This document shows, in pieces, positions 27,470 through 36,098 of a stretch of DNA of 64,000 nt (the stretch's first letter is position 1; every line of letters begins with the position of its first letter). The notes below the pieces were generated by a model. The model searched no databases and had not been told where the DNA came from. It saw nothing but the letters and a program-made list of their open reading frames with translations. Source of the stretch: Pseudomonadota bacterium (GTDB lineage Bacteria; Pseudomonadota; Alphaproteobacteria; Micavibrionales; UBA2020). Location of the stretch: contig JAJZTA010000011.1 in the NCBI GenBank assembly GCA_021849295.1, positions 19,782 to 83,781 of the forward strand, read 5' to 3'. The translations under genes and the position numbers were made by a program.

Positions 27470-28101
27470 CCTTCCTGCAATCTCATCCCCCGGAGACACG
27501 CTGCATGATCCTGTTAAAAGAAAAACACTCCCTCAAAGAGTCTCCCGTCGAATACAAATCGAAAGATCCCCATATCAACGATCCGTGGGCGGACTGGACG
27601 CCGCGCTGGACGGAGAAAAAACCCGCGCCGCAACAACGCGCCACGCCGCCAAAAGCCACGCCCCACGACTTTCAGGAACGATACGCCCCCACCCGCCGCG
27701 CCTCGGAACGGCAGGCGGAGAGCGCGCGGCGCCGTATCGTCGATGCGCGCCTGTGGGACGCGATGACCTTCAGCCAGCAGGACGCCGCCTGCGCCATCGC
27801 GAGCGCCTTCGACATGCTGGGCAAGGGCCTCGGCTACGCCGCCAGCAACTGGGAGCGCATCCCCGGCTGCAGGGGCGCGGAAAACGTTTCCGAAGCGCAC
27901 GCGCGCATGATCAACACCTATACGCTCTGGGCGCGCAACTGCGCGCGCGAAAAAATCAGCCATGCAATGGTGCTGGACGTTCTCTGCTACGGTTTTTCCT
28001 GCCGGATGATCGATTGCGACCGCCGCCTCAAGCACGGCGCGACGCGAGAAAACCTGATGAAGGGCCTGACGCTCTATTGCCGGCTGCAGGGGTGGAGATG
28101 A
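27466..28101 (+). CDS. Phage-type late-regulator-like hypothetical protein
   Basis: 211 residues, overlapping the previous gene by four bases (ATGA). An internal ATG at 27505 (MILLKEKHSL) is possible. The C-terminal half (VLDVLCYGFSCRMIDCDRRL, then KHGATRENLMKGLTLYCRL) resembles the helix-turn-helix region of DUF6456 or RinA/Q-like regulators, in which a helical segment precedes a short DNA-reading part. The N-terminal third is Pro/Lys-rich. Family call is tentative. Confidence 0.5.
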   Translation: MTFLQSHPPETRCMILLKEKHSLKESPVEYKSKDPHINDPWADWTPRWTEKKPAPQQRATPPKATPHDFQERYAPTRRASERQAESARRRIVDARLWDAMTFSQQDAACAIASAFDMLGKGLGYAASNWERIPGCRGAENVSEAHARMINTYTLWARNCAREKISHAMVLDVLCYGFSCRMIDCDRRLKHGATRENLMKGLTLYCRLQGWR

Positions 28102-28132
28102 TGAACGGCTCCCACGCGAGGTCGCCGTTCAT
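28101..28132. terminator. Inverted repeat between convergent genes
   Basis: ATGAACGGC and its exact complement GCCGTTCAT enclose 14 bases. The arms overlap the stop of the phage-type gene and the stop region of the radical-SAM gene. No T-run follows, so it could be a weak bidirectional terminator. Confidence 0.4.
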
Positions 28133-29139
28133 TCGTCTTGATAGACGTGCGTTTCGCCCTGCCAGTCGGTCACCACACCATCGTTGCAATAGCCGTCTTC
28201 CAGCGGAACCTTGCCGAACCCGCCCGGAATATCCAGCATATAGCGCGGCTGAGCGATGCCGGACAGGCGCCCGAGCAGTTTTTTCATCAGGGCGCGGCCC
28301 TTTGACACCGGCAGGCGGAAATGGCTTGTGCCGCGCGCCATGTCGGGATGATGGAGGTAATAGGGCTTGATGCGGAACTCGACGAGCTTGCGGAACAGAT
28401 TCTCCAGCGCCTTTGCGTCGTCGTTCACGCCCTTCAATAAAACCGACTGCGACAGGAGCGGAATCCCTTTGCGCAAAAATTTCTGCGCCGCGGCGCGCAC
28501 CTTGTCGGTGAGTTCGTTGGCATGATTGCAGTGCAGGACGACATAGACCGCCTTGTCGCTCTCCAGCGCGTCCGTCAGTTCGTCCGTCACGCGCGAAGGA
28601 TCGGCCACCGGCACGCGGGTATGAAAGCGGATGACCTTCACATGGTCGATAGCGTTCAGCGCCTCCATCAGGCACTTGACGCGGCGCGGCGACAGCACGA
28701 ACGGATCGCCGCCGGTGACAATCACCTCCCACACCTTGGGCGCGGCGCGGATATAATCGAGCGCGGCTTCGAGTTCCGCCGCGTCCAGCGCCTCGCTCTT
28801 GCCCCCGTTCTCTTGTTTTGGCCCCACCATCTCGCGGCGGAAGCAGAAGCGGCAATAGACCGCGCAGACATGCGCCGGCTTCAAGAGCAGGCGGTCGGGA
28901 TAGCGGTGGACGATGCCCTTTATAGGACTATGCGCGTCGTCGCCGATCGGGTCTTCCAGTTCGCGCGGCGTGGTCTTCAGCTCCTCCGCCGACGGCATAT
29001 ATTGCCGCGCCACGGGATCCAGCGGGTCCAAAGGATTGATGGTGGCATAGACGTCTTCCGTCACGGCGACGGCATAACGCCTGCCGACCTCGCTCAAGGC
29101 CTCCGAAGTTTCGTTGTGAAGAACGGCTTTGCGCGCCAT
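28129..29139 (-). CDS. KamA-family radical-SAM aminomutase (EpmB-like)
   Basis: 336 residues from ATG 29139, preceded by AAGGAAAG; upstream in-frame starts have none. The radical-SAM cluster motif CAVYCRFCFRRE and the EVIVTGGDPFVLSPRR segment are typical of the lysine 2,3-aminomutase family. The C-terminal DIPGGFGKVPL contains the PLP lysine. The length fits EpmB (about 340), which makes (R)-beta-lysine for elongation factor P, better than catabolic KamA (over 400). epmA and efp are not in the window, so the EpmB role is not confirmed. Confidence 0.85.
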   Translation of the reverse strand: MARKAVLHNETSEALSEVGRRYAVAVTEDVYATINPLDPLDPVARQYMPSAEELKTTPRELEDPIGDDAHSPIKGIVHRYPDRLLLKPAHVCAVYCRFCFRREMVGPKQENGGKSEALDAAELEAALDYIRAAPKVWEVIVTGGDPFVLSPRRVKCLMEALNAIDHVKVIRFHTRVPVADPSRVTDELTDALESDKAVYVVLHCNHANELTDKVRAAAQKFLRKGIPLLSQSVLLKGVNDDAKALENLFRKLVEFRIKPYYLHHPDMARGTSHFRLPVSKGRALMKKLLGRLSGIAQPRYMLDIPGGFGKVPLEDGYCNDGVVTDWQGETHVYQDE

Positions 29140-29212
29140 GGCTTCTTTCCTTTTTTCAATAAGGCCTTTCTTGTATACTAGATAACGGTTCAGGGCAAGA
29201 TGCGGGGGTTTG

Positions 29213-30301
29213 ATGCCGGATATGCTTTTCAACGGGGCGATGGCCTATAAACAGGTCGCCATGCTGCTGGGGGGCGGGTTTTGCGCCCTGATCGGCCTGT
29301 TTTTGCTGGCCTACGAGGGCTACGAGTTCTTGCGCGCCGAGCGCGTCACGGGCACGGTCATCGGAATCGAAAAAAAGGACGGTATGGACGGCGGGGATGT
29401 CATCTACCCCGTCTACCGCTACACGCTCGCCGACGGCACGACCCATCAGGCGACATCGTCTGTCGGCGCCGCCGACCCCGCCGCCAAACGCAACAGGACG
29501 GGCACCGTCGTCTCCCTGCACGTCATGCCCGGCAGGCCGTGGGAAGCAACGCCCGCGGGCGTTCCGTTTTTTTTCATCTTCGGGCTGTCTTTTTTCGGTC
29601 CCGGCGTGTCGCTTATCTATATCGCGCTCACACAATACCCCGTCACCCGCATGACCGGCGTTATCCTCGCCGGATTTGCGCTGTACGGGGCGTATCATGC
29701 AAAAGGGCTGATTCTTTCAAAGCAGGCGCGCGCGGCAAAGCGCGTCCGGTGGCAGCGAGAGAGAGAAGACCTCAAAAAGCCGCAAAACGAGCCGCAGCCG
29801 ACGCTGACAGCCGAAGAGCTGCTGGCCACGCCCGCGCAAAAGGCGGTCGCGGTGCAGCAGACGTCCGGCCTGAAAGTCGCCATTCCTGTTTGCTTTATCG
29901 CGGGGGCCGGCATGCTCTGGGGCGCCTTGCACCTCGGCCTGAAGCAGCAAAATCTGGAGCAGAACGGGCTGCGCGCCACGGGACACATCGTCCGCATGGA
30001 GCAGTCGGCGACGCACGACGGCAACGGCACGCATTACACCTACTGCCCCGTCGCCGCTTTTGCGACGGCGGACGGCAGGCAAGTCTCCTTCCGCGACAGA
30101 TGGTGCAGTAATCCGCCCTCCGGCAAGATCGGCGACGCCGTCACCGTGATTTATCTGGCGGAAGACCCTTCCGGAACGGCCATGATCAACCGCGCGGCGC
30201 GGCAGAACTGGATCGTCCCCGGCGCTCTCGGTCTTTTCGGCCTGTTTATGCTGTTCGCCGGCATGGACAACACGCGCCGGATGCTCGCCGCCGGCGGATA
30301 A
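29213..30301 (+). CDS. Membrane protein with two DUF3592-like modules
   Basis: 362 residues. Each half has a hydrophobic helix followed by a small beta-domain: residues ~13-120 (VTGTVIGIEKKD, YPVYRYTLADG, VVSLHVMPGRP) and ~215-335 (RATGHIVRMEQSA, YCPVAAFATADGR, AVTVIYLAEDPSG). These match the DUF3592 pattern of membrane-anchored domains. Further helices at ~125-165 and at the C-terminus. Function unknown. It is divergent from the radical-SAM gene. Confidence 0.7.
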   Translation: MPDMLFNGAMAYKQVAMLLGGGFCALIGLFLLAYEGYEFLRAERVTGTVIGIEKKDGMDGGDVIYPVYRYTLADGTTHQATSSVGAADPAAKRNRTGTVVSLHVMPGRPWEATPAGVPFFFIFGLSFFGPGVSLIYIALTQYPVTRMTGVILAGFALYGAYHAKGLILSKQARAAKRVRWQREREDLKKPQNEPQPTLTAEELLATPAQKAVAVQQTSGLKVAIPVCFIAGAGMLWGALHLGLKQQNLEQNGLRATGHIVRMEQSATHDGNGTHYTYCPVAAFATADGRQVSFRDRWCSNPPSGKIGDAVTVIYLAEDPSGTAMINRAARQNWIVPGALGLFGLFMLFAGMDNTRRMLAAGG

Positions 30302-30373
30302 TTATTCTTTACGTAAATATGACGGTGTGTTAGAAGCGGCACTGCATAGAATGACGATGGACAAGTGATACCG

Positions 30374-31729
30374 ATGGCAACAAAAAAGGAAAAGACTGAA
30401 GCCGCGAAAACCAGCCCCACCGTCGGGCTGGTCAGCCTCGGCTGCCCGAAGGCTTTGGTCGACTCCGAACGCATCCTGACCCAGCTCCGCGCCGAGGGCT
30501 ACCAGTTCTCGCCCGAATACGACGGCGCGGACGTGGTGATCGTCAACACCTGCGGCTTTCTCGACAGCGCGAAGGCGGAAAGCCTGGACGCCATCGGCGA
30601 AGCACTCGCCGAAAACGGCAAGGTCATCGTCACCGGCTGCATGGGCGCGAAGCCGGAGGACATTACAAAGATCCACCCGAAAGTTCTCTCCGTCACGGGC
30701 CCGCATCAATATGAAGCGGTGGTCGAAGCCGTGCACGCCGCCGCGCCGCCAGTGCACGACAAATTCGTCGATCTCGTGCCGAAACAGAAAGACGACGGCA
30801 TCGGCATCAAACTCACGCCGCGCCACTACGCCTACTTGAAAATTTCCGAGGGCTGCAACAACCGCTGTTCCTTCTGCATCATTCCGTCTTTGCGCGGCGA
30901 TCTCGTTTCGCGCCCTGTCATTCAGGTGCTGGCCGAAGCCGAACGGCTCGTGCGTGGGGGCGTGAAGGAGCTGCTGGTCATCTCGCAGGACACCTCGGCC
31001 TATGGCGTGGACACCAAATACCAGCCCTACCCGTGGAAAAACCGCAAGGTGCGCACCAAATTCATCGACCTCGCCCGCGAGCTGGGCGAACTCGGCGCGT
31101 GGGTGCGTTTGCACTACGTTTACCCCTACCCGCACGTGGATGAAGTGTTCGAGCTGATGAACGCGGGCAAAGTCCTGCCCTACATCGACATCCCCTTTCA
31201 GCACGCCTCGCCAAGCGTGCTAAAAGCCATGCGCCGCCCCGGCAAACAGGAAAAAACCCTCGAGCGCATCAGGGACTGGCGCAAGGCTTGCCCCGATCTC
31301 ACCATCCGCTCCACCTTTATCGTCGGTTTTCCAGGCGAAACGGAAGAAGATTTCCAAATCCTGCTCGACTGGATGGAAGAGGCGCAGCTCGACCGCGTCG
31401 GCTGCTTCAAATACGAGGCGGTCACGGGCGCGAAAGCGAACGAACTTGAAAACGCCGTGCCGGAAGAAGTGAAGGAAGAGCGCTTTGACAGTTTCATGAC
31501 GCTGCAGCAAAAAATCTCCGCCGCAAAACTGCAAAAGAAAATCGGCAAGACCCTGCCCGTCATCATCGACGAGATGGGCAGCGAAGGCTACACCGGCCGC
31601 ACGCAGGGTGACGCGCCGGAGATCGACGGCTGCGTTTATGTGACGGGCTCCGGCCTAAAGCAGGGCGACATCGTGCAGGTAAAAATCACGCAAGCCGACG
31701 AATACGATTTATTTGGTGAGGCCACTTAA
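30374..31729 (+). CDS. rimO: Ribosomal protein S12 methylthiotransferase RimO
   Basis: About 451 residues. An N-terminal UPF0004 domain ([37 protein letters not shown]) holds one Fe-S cluster; the radical-SAM motif GCNNRCSFC follows; a TRAM domain ends the chain ([19 protein letters not shown]). The SLGCPK and [13 protein letters not shown] signatures separate RimO from MiaB. RimO adds a methylthio group to Asp 88 of S12. A GTG at 30365 is an alternative start. Confidence 0.96.
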   Translation: MATKKEKTEAAKTSPTVGLVSLGCPKALVDSERILTQLRAEGYQFSPEYDGADVVIVNTCGFLDSAKAESLDAIGEALAENGKVIVTGCMGAKPEDITKIHPKVLSVTGPHQYEAVVEAVHAAAPPVHDKFVDLVPKQKDDGIGIKLTPRHYAYLKISEGCNNRCSFCIIPSLRGDLVSRPVIQVLAEAERLVRGGVKELLVISQDTSAYGVDTKYQPYPWKNRKVRTKFIDLARELGELGAWVRLHYVYPYPHVDEVFELMNAGKVLPYIDIPFQHASPSVLKAMRRPGKQEKTLERIRDWRKACPDLTIRSTFIVGFPGETEEDFQILLDWMEEAQLDRVGCFKYEAVTGAKANELENAVPEEVKEERFDSFMTLQQKISAAKLQKKIGKTLPVIIDEMGSEGYTGRTQGDAPEIDGCVYVTGSGLKQGDIVQVKITQADEYDLFGEAT

Positions 31730-31730
31730 A

Positions 31731-32510
31731 ATGTCAGCATTTTTACGGGATCAATTTATTAAGAACGTCACTATCGATGAAATTACATTGGGACGCATAA
31801 GCGATTTTTTTATTAGAAAATCACAATCAACTGGCTTTGCTGAAGACGCACAACCTACTCTTCTAAGTTATACTATTCGATTTGATAATAGAGGCTATAA
31901 ACTTACTCAATTTAAAGATGTATTACGACTTTACTCAGAAGCTAAACACGTTGAACGCATAATATTTACTCTAGAATCGCAAAGGAGTCTGCAGACAACA
32001 AGAGCAGAAGGAACTTGTGTGGAATTAAAACTAGATAAAACTCAAGACAATGCATGTTATCTTGTAGTATCTGCAGATGATGAGGAGTGGGTCGATCACA
32101 CGTTTGATTCTATTATAGAGATAGTGAGAGATGCAACTAACTATCATGCCTTATTAAGAGGCCCATGGACTTCTTTCTTCGTACAAGTCTCTGGAGTAAT
32201 TTTTGGCTTCTTTATTTGTTTATGGATTACTACCTTATTAGCACCACATCTCAAGGCAGAAGACTCCTTTTCCATTAGTTTTATATTTGTGTTTATTATC
32301 TATGCTAATGTTTGGACAATCATAAACCAGCAAACACTAAAACTTATCAACTACATATTCCCGAACATCCTGTTCAAACGGAAAAACCGTGATAATTTAC
32401 ATTGGGTATTGCAAACCATACTAGGCGGAGTCATCGTAGCCATCGTGATTTTTATTCTTGGACACGCACTTAGCTACGTAACTAAAATCGCTTCTGGTTT
32501 CATTAAGTAA
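31731..32510 (+). CDS. AT-rich membrane protein of unknown family
   Basis: 259 residues starting one base after the rimO stop. The N-terminal ~150 residues are soluble and mixed alpha/beta (TLLSYTIRFDNRGYKLTQF, CYLVVSADDEEWVDHTFDSI). Three membrane helices follow (FFVQVSGVIFGFFICLWI, FSISFIFVFIIYANVW, LGGVIVAIVIFILGHAL). Codon use is strongly AT-biased, unlike every neighbour, which points to acquisition by transfer. No family recognised. Convergent with the exporter gene by end-to-end stops. Confidence 0.7.
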   Translation: MSAFLRDQFIKNVTIDEITLGRISDFFIRKSQSTGFAEDAQPTLLSYTIRFDNRGYKLTQFKDVLRLYSEAKHVERIIFTLESQRSLQTTRAEGTCVELKLDKTQDNACYLVVSADDEEWVDHTFDSIIEIVRDATNYHALLRGPWTSFFVQVSGVIFGFFICLWITTLLAPHLKAEDSFSISFIFVFIIYANVWTIINQQTLKLINYIFPNILFKRKNRDNLHWVLQTILGGVIVAIVIFILGHALSYVTKIASGFIK

Positions 32511-34322
32511 CTATCCGACTTTCTCTTCCGCCATCTGCAGCCCCGCAAGGTGCGTATAGAGGCTGTTCTTGCCGTAGAGCTCGTCGTGCTTGCCTTCGGC
32601 GATCTTGCGGCCTTCGTCGAGGACGATGATCTTGTCGGCGTTCTGCACGGTCGAGAAATGGTGCGCGATGGCGATGGTCGTGCGGCCCTTCATCAGGTTC
32701 TTCAAGGCCAGCATCACCGCCTGCTCGTTCGACGAGTCGAGCGCGGAGGTCGCCTCGTCCAGCAGCAGGATGCGCGGATCTTTCAACAGCGCGCGGGCGA
32801 TGGCGATGCGCTGTTTTTGCCCGCTGGAGAGCAGACTGCCGCGCTCGCCGACTTTGGTCTCGTAGGCGTCGGGCAGCGCGGAGATGAAGCTGTGCGCCTG
32901 CGCGAGTTCCGCCGCATTGCGGATTTCCTCGTCCGTCGCCTCGGGATTGCCGACACGGATGTTGTCGGCGATGGAACCGGAGAAGATCGCCGGTTCCTGC
33001 GACACGACGCCGAGATACCGGCGGATGTCGCCGGGCTTGTAGTCCGCGATGTTGAAGCCGTCGATCGTGACCTTGCCGCTCTTCGGATCGTAGAAGCGCT
33101 GCAGCAGCTGGAAGATAGAGGATTTGCCAGCGCCGCTCGGCCCCACCAGCGCAACCACCTCGCCCGCCTCTATCTCGAAGGAAACCTCGTTGAGCGCGAT
33201 ATGGTCGGGACGCGAAGGGTAATAGAGCGTTACATGGTCGAATGCGATTTTGCCCTCGACATGGTGCGGCGCGTTTTTCAGCGCGAAGCTGCCTTTCAAA
33301 ACCGGCTGACGACGCAACAGGCTGACGATGCGGTCGGCCGCGCCCATCGCCTGGCTGAAGGCGCTTGCCGCCTCGCTCATCGCGCCGACGGCGCCCGCCA
33401 CGGTCACGGCGTAAAAGAGGAACGCCGACAAATCGCCCGCGGAAATCCGGTCCGTCAGCACGCGGTGGCCGCCCATCCACAGTAGGACGCCGATGGCGCT
33501 GAACACGATGAAGATGACGAAGGCCGTCAGCACCGCGCGCACCTTGATATATTGGAGCGCGGAGGAGAAAATGCTGTCGGACATCTCATTGAACGTCGCA
33601 GAGGCCTTGTCTTCGTAGCAGAAGGTCTGGATCGTCTGGATGCCCTGAATGGTTTCGTGGGCGTAGGAGCCGATGTCGCCGATGCGGGTCTGCGTATCCT
33701 TGGAGCGCGCGCGCACCTTGCGGCCGAGCAGGATGATCGGCGCCACGACCACGGGCACGGCCAGCAGCACCGTGCCGGTCATGATCGGGCTCACGACGAT
33801 CATCATAATGATGCCGCCGACGATGGTCAGCACATGGCGCGCGCCCATCGGCAGGTTGGTCGTCGCCACCATCTTCAGCACGGTCGTGTCGGTGTTGATG
33901 CGCGAGACCTGCTCGCCCGTCTTGTGCGTCTCGAAATAGGCGGGGTCGAGTTTCAGGATATGGCTGTAGATGCGCTTGCGCAGGTCGGCGATCAGCTTTT
34001 CCGCCGTCCAGTACACGAGGGAGAAGCGGGCATAGCTCGTCGCCGCCATCAATATAATAATGCCGAGCATCACCGCCAGCGCCATGTTGAGCGTGTGGCC
34101 GGTGTGATCGGAAAAGCCTTTGTCGACCAGAACCTTCAGCCCCCAGCCGAACACCAGCACCGTGCCCGCCGAAACCAGGATCGCCAGCAGCGCCCCCGTC
34201 ATCTGCAGCCGGTAGTTTTTCAGGTCGGGGAAGAGGACTTTGAGATATTCGCCCATCTTGGCCATACGGTTAACTTTAGGGCGATTCTCCGTATTTGATT
34301 TTCCAGATTCTTCTAATGACAT
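32511..34322 (-). CDS. MsbA/LmrA-type ABC exporter (permease fused to ATPase)
   Basis: 603 residues. Six transmembrane helices in the first ~310 residues, then an ATPase domain with Walker A GPSGAGKSS, signature LSSGQKQRIAIA and Walker B LLLDEATSALD. The signature reads LSSGQ in place of the usual LSGGQ. Homodimeric exporters of this type move lipid A core or drugs across the inner membrane. It is not next to LPS genes, so the substrate is unknown. An ATG at 34265 (MAKMGEYL) is another possible start. Confidence 0.85.
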   Translation of the reverse strand: MSLEESGKSNTENRPKVNRMAKMGEYLKVLFPDLKNYRLQMTGALLAILVSAGTVLVFGWGLKVLVDKGFSDHTGHTLNMALAVMLGIIILMAATSYARFSLVYWTAEKLIADLRKRIYSHILKLDPAYFETHKTGEQVSRINTDTTVLKMVATTNLPMGARHVLTIVGGIIMMIVVSPIMTGTVLLAVPVVVAPIILLGRKVRARSKDTQTRIGDIGSYAHETIQGIQTIQTFCYEDKASATFNEMSDSIFSSALQYIKVRAVLTAFVIFIVFSAIGVLLWMGGHRVLTDRISAGDLSAFLFYAVTVAGAVGAMSEAASAFSQAMGAADRIVSLLRRQPVLKGSFALKNAPHHVEGKIAFDHVTLYYPSRPDHIALNEVSFEIEAGEVVALVGPSGAGKSSIFQLLQRFYDPKSGKVTIDGFNIADYKPGDIRRYLGVVSQEPAIFSGSIADNIRVGNPEATDEEIRNAAELAQAHSFISALPDAYETKVGERGSLLSSGQKQRIAIARALLKDPRILLLDEATSALDSSNEQAVMLALKNLMKGRTTIAIAHHFSTVQNADKIIVLDEGRKIAEGKHDELYGKNSLYTHLAGLQMAEEKVG

Positions 34323-34484
34323 GGCTTTATTCCTTTATCGTCTGGCTGCGAGACACAATTGTCCTAATTTCCCGCTATGTCAACTTTTGACTTGCATATT
34401 ACGCGAAATAAAGCTAAAAAAGGCCGTCATTAAAGAGCCAAGCGGCGGGATCGTCGGGCGGCGTGTTTCCAAGGAGATAAGGCC

Positions 34485-34745
34485 ATGAAAGCCAACATTC
34501 ACCCCGACTACCACGAAATCAAAGTCGTCATGACCGACGGCACCGCCTACACCACGCACAGCTGCTGGGGCAAGCCGGGCGACGAAATGCGCCTCGACAT
34601 CGACCCCCTGAACCACCCCGCATGGACCGGCGGCGCGGCCAAGGTGCTCGAAAAGGGCCGCCTTGCCAAGTTCGGCAACAAATACGCTGGCCTCGGCGTT
34701 GCCAGTTCGGATAAACTTGATATCGTCAAGAAGCCGTCAGCCTAA
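34485..34745 (+). CDS. rpmE: 50S ribosomal protein L31
   Basis: 86 residues. The start [20 protein letters not shown] and [15 protein letters not shown] match bL31. Only one Cys is present, so this is the zinc-free form usual in alphaproteobacteria. The C-terminus is longer than typical (~70-75 residues), with a Lys-rich tail. AAGGAGATAAGGCC precedes the start. A helical Lys/Ala-rich gene follows after 18 bases. Confidence 0.95.
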   Translation: MKANIHPDYHEIKVVMTDGTAYTTHSCWGKPGDEMRLDIDPLNHPAWTGGAAKVLEKGRLAKFGNKYAGLGVASSDKLDIVKKPSA

Positions 34746-34763
34746 CCTTAAAGGGAGGCAGCC

Positions 34764-35297
34764 ATGTCTTTCAAAGACCGTCTGAACAAAGTCGCGAAAA
34801 AAACCGTCGACCTCGCCGGCAAGGCCGGAAAACAAGCGCAGAAGACGCTTGATGCGGCAGGCGACATCGCCGGGCAAACGGCTGAGATAACCGCTGATCT
34901 CGCGGGCAAAACGGCGAAGAAAACCGGCGAGATCGTCGATCAGAGCATGGAAAAAGCCGTCGAGCTGTCCGAGCACAAGAACACGCCCAAAGTCGTCGAC
35001 AAGATCATCAAGGAAGTGACCAAGCCGAAAAGCACCAAGACGCTCGTCGCCGAAGGCGTTCTGGGCGTGGCGTTGGGTGTGGCCTTTGGCGGCGCCGTCA
35101 TTCCGGTCGTCGCGGGGGCGGCCGTGCAAGGCTATATCGGCAAGCAACTGATCGACAAATTCAACGCGAAAAAAGACGCGAAGAAGGCAGCGCAAAACGA
35201 CAATGCCACTAAAGCCGAAGCCCCCAAGACGGCGCCGAAAGAAAGAAAGCGCAAAAGCGCCCCCAAAAAAGACCCCAAAGGCGGCCCCAAGGCCTGA
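34764..35297 (+). CDS. Lys/Ala-rich amphipathic protein with glycine-zipper-like hairpin
   Basis: 177 residues, AAAGGGAGG upstream. Residues 1-~75 are amphipathic helical near-repeats (KTVDLAGKAGKQAQ, TLDAAGDIAGQTAE, ADLAGKTAKKTGE). Residues ~95-125 are a Gly/Ala/Val hydrophobic hairpin (GVLGVALGVAFGGAVIPVV). The tail from ~130 is basic (KKDAKKAAQ, KERKRKSAPKKDPKG). No family recognised; the layout could suit membrane or nucleic-acid association. Shares composition with the next gene. Confidence 0.65.
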   Translation: MSFKDRLNKVAKKTVDLAGKAGKQAQKTLDAAGDIAGQTAEITADLAGKTAKKTGEIVDQSMEKAVELSEHKNTPKVVDKIIKEVTKPKSTKTLVAEGVLGVALGVAFGGAVIPVVAGAAVQGYIGKQLIDKFNAKKDAKKAAQNDNATKAEAPKTAPKERKRKSAPKKDPKGGPKA

Positions 35298-35352
35298 AAG
35301 CCTTCCGCCTGATTCGCGCGCCACATCTCCATCGTCAGCAAAACCACAGATA

Positions 35353-35387
35353 GAATGCCCTGGGGCATTCGAAACTTTGTGTTTTTT
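35353..35387 (+). terminator. Intrinsic terminator
   Basis: The exact palindrome GAATGCCC-TG-GGGCATTC is followed by GAAACTTTGTG and a T-run (TTTTTT). It lies 55 bases after the Lys/Ala-rich gene. Confidence 0.6.
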
Positions 35388-35399
35388 GGAAAATTGTAT

Positions 35400-35427
35400 T
35401 TGACTTAATAAATGTTATGACTACTAT
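35400..35427 (+). promoter_or_regulatory. Candidate housekeeping promoter
   Basis: TTGACT (35400-35405), a 16-base spacer and TACTAT (35422-35427) precede the 35483 start by about 55 bases. It sits directly after a terminator, which supports independent transcription. Confidence 0.55.
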
Positions 35428-35482
35428 GGTGCCGTCCGAGATTTTTTGTCGGAAACAGATTACCCCCAAGAGGAGAACCCAC

Positions 35483-35881
35483 ATGAACTTTAGAAAATTG
35501 ATGCCCATCTTCGAAGCCGCCCTTAAAACCGATGCGGCGCAAAAAGCGCTGGAAGGCGTGAAATCCCTTACCGAAACCAAGGCGCACGAAAAGCTCGACG
35601 CGATGAAAGAAAACATCGAAAAACTCTCGAAAAGCGGCAATCTGGCCGACAGACAAAAGGCCCTCGCGCTGCAAAAGACGGTCGAGCAGCTGGAAAAATA
35701 CGTGGACAAGTTTTTCCCGAAAGCCGCCAACGAAAACACGCAAGCCGTGGAAAACCCCGTTGCCGAGCAAGCCGAAGTGAAAAAGACCACGAAGCCGAAA
35801 GCCGAAAAACCCGCCACACCAAAGAAACCGGCGGCCAAACGCACCAGAAAACCGGCCACGAAACGCACGCCGAAAAACTGA
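35483..35881 (+). CDS. Helical protein with histone-H1-like basic tail
   Basis: 132 residues from ATG 35483 (AAGAGGAGAA upstream). The first ~85 residues are helical and amphipathic (FEAALKTDAAQKALEGVKSL, AMKENIEKLSKSGN). The tail from ~95 is Lys/Pro/Ala-rich (KKTTKPKAEKPATPKKPAAK, then RTRKPATKRTPKN), like histone-H1-type or phasin-linked proteins. The N-terminal part could be phasin-like. DNA binding is plausible from charge only. Confidence 0.65.
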   Translation: MNFRKLMPIFEAALKTDAAQKALEGVKSLTETKAHEKLDAMKENIEKLSKSGNLADRQKALALQKTVEQLEKYVDKFFPKAANENTQAVENPVAEQAEVKKTTKPKAEKPATPKKPAAKRTRKPATKRTPKN

Positions 35882-35903
35882 CCGTTACACGGCTAACAAA
35901 TTG

Positions 35904-35942
35904 AAAAAGCGTCGCTTTTTGAAACGAAAAGCGGCGCTTTTT
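35904..35942 (+). terminator. Intrinsic terminator
   Basis: AAAAAGCGTCGCTTTTT and AAAAGCGGCGCTTTTT flank GAAACG; both arms are self-complementary and complementary to each other, and a T-run closes the structure. It lies 23 bases after the histone-H1-like gene. Confidence 0.75.
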
Positions 35943-35951
35943 CACGTTTTC

Positions 35952-35980
35952 TTGACACGCAAAACGCGGAATTATAGAAT
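35952..35980 (+). promoter_or_regulatory. Candidate promoter of hsp20
   Basis: CTTGACA is followed after 17 bases by TAGAAT (35975-35980). The CTTGA start is also what alphaproteobacterial heat-shock sigma factor sites begin with, but the -10 looks housekeeping-like. The transcript would have a ~110-base leader containing the thermometer. Confidence 0.5.
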
Positions 35981-35989
35981 GTAAGTATG

Positions 35990-36098
35990 GATCGGTTGAC
36001 GTGCCCGGAGGTCGGGGCGTCGAGTGCCCGGTTCCGCGTCCGGCCCTTTTGGGCGGACCGTATAACCTAAGACTGATATTGCTTCAAAGGAGGATATC
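35990..36098 (+). promoter_or_regulatory. ROSE-like RNA thermometer in the hsp20 leader
   Basis: The last hairpin sets GATATTGCT (36075-36083) against AGGAGGATATC (36088-36098) around a TCAA loop. Its core pairs UUGCU with the Shine-Dalgarno AGGAG, with the G-G mismatch that defines ROSE elements, and the ATG follows directly. An upstream hairpin is made by GTCCGGCCC-TTTT-GGGCGGAC near 36041-36060. ROSE elements block translation at low temperature and melt on heating; they occur before hsp20 genes in rhizobia and other proteobacteria. The boundaries of the 5' part are approximate. Confidence 0.75.

Noticed and set aside
27453..28370. Long Arg-rich plus-strand frame overlapping the phage-type gene and kamA-like gene
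   Set aside because: It spans two real genes on different strands and has the composition of a shadow frame.
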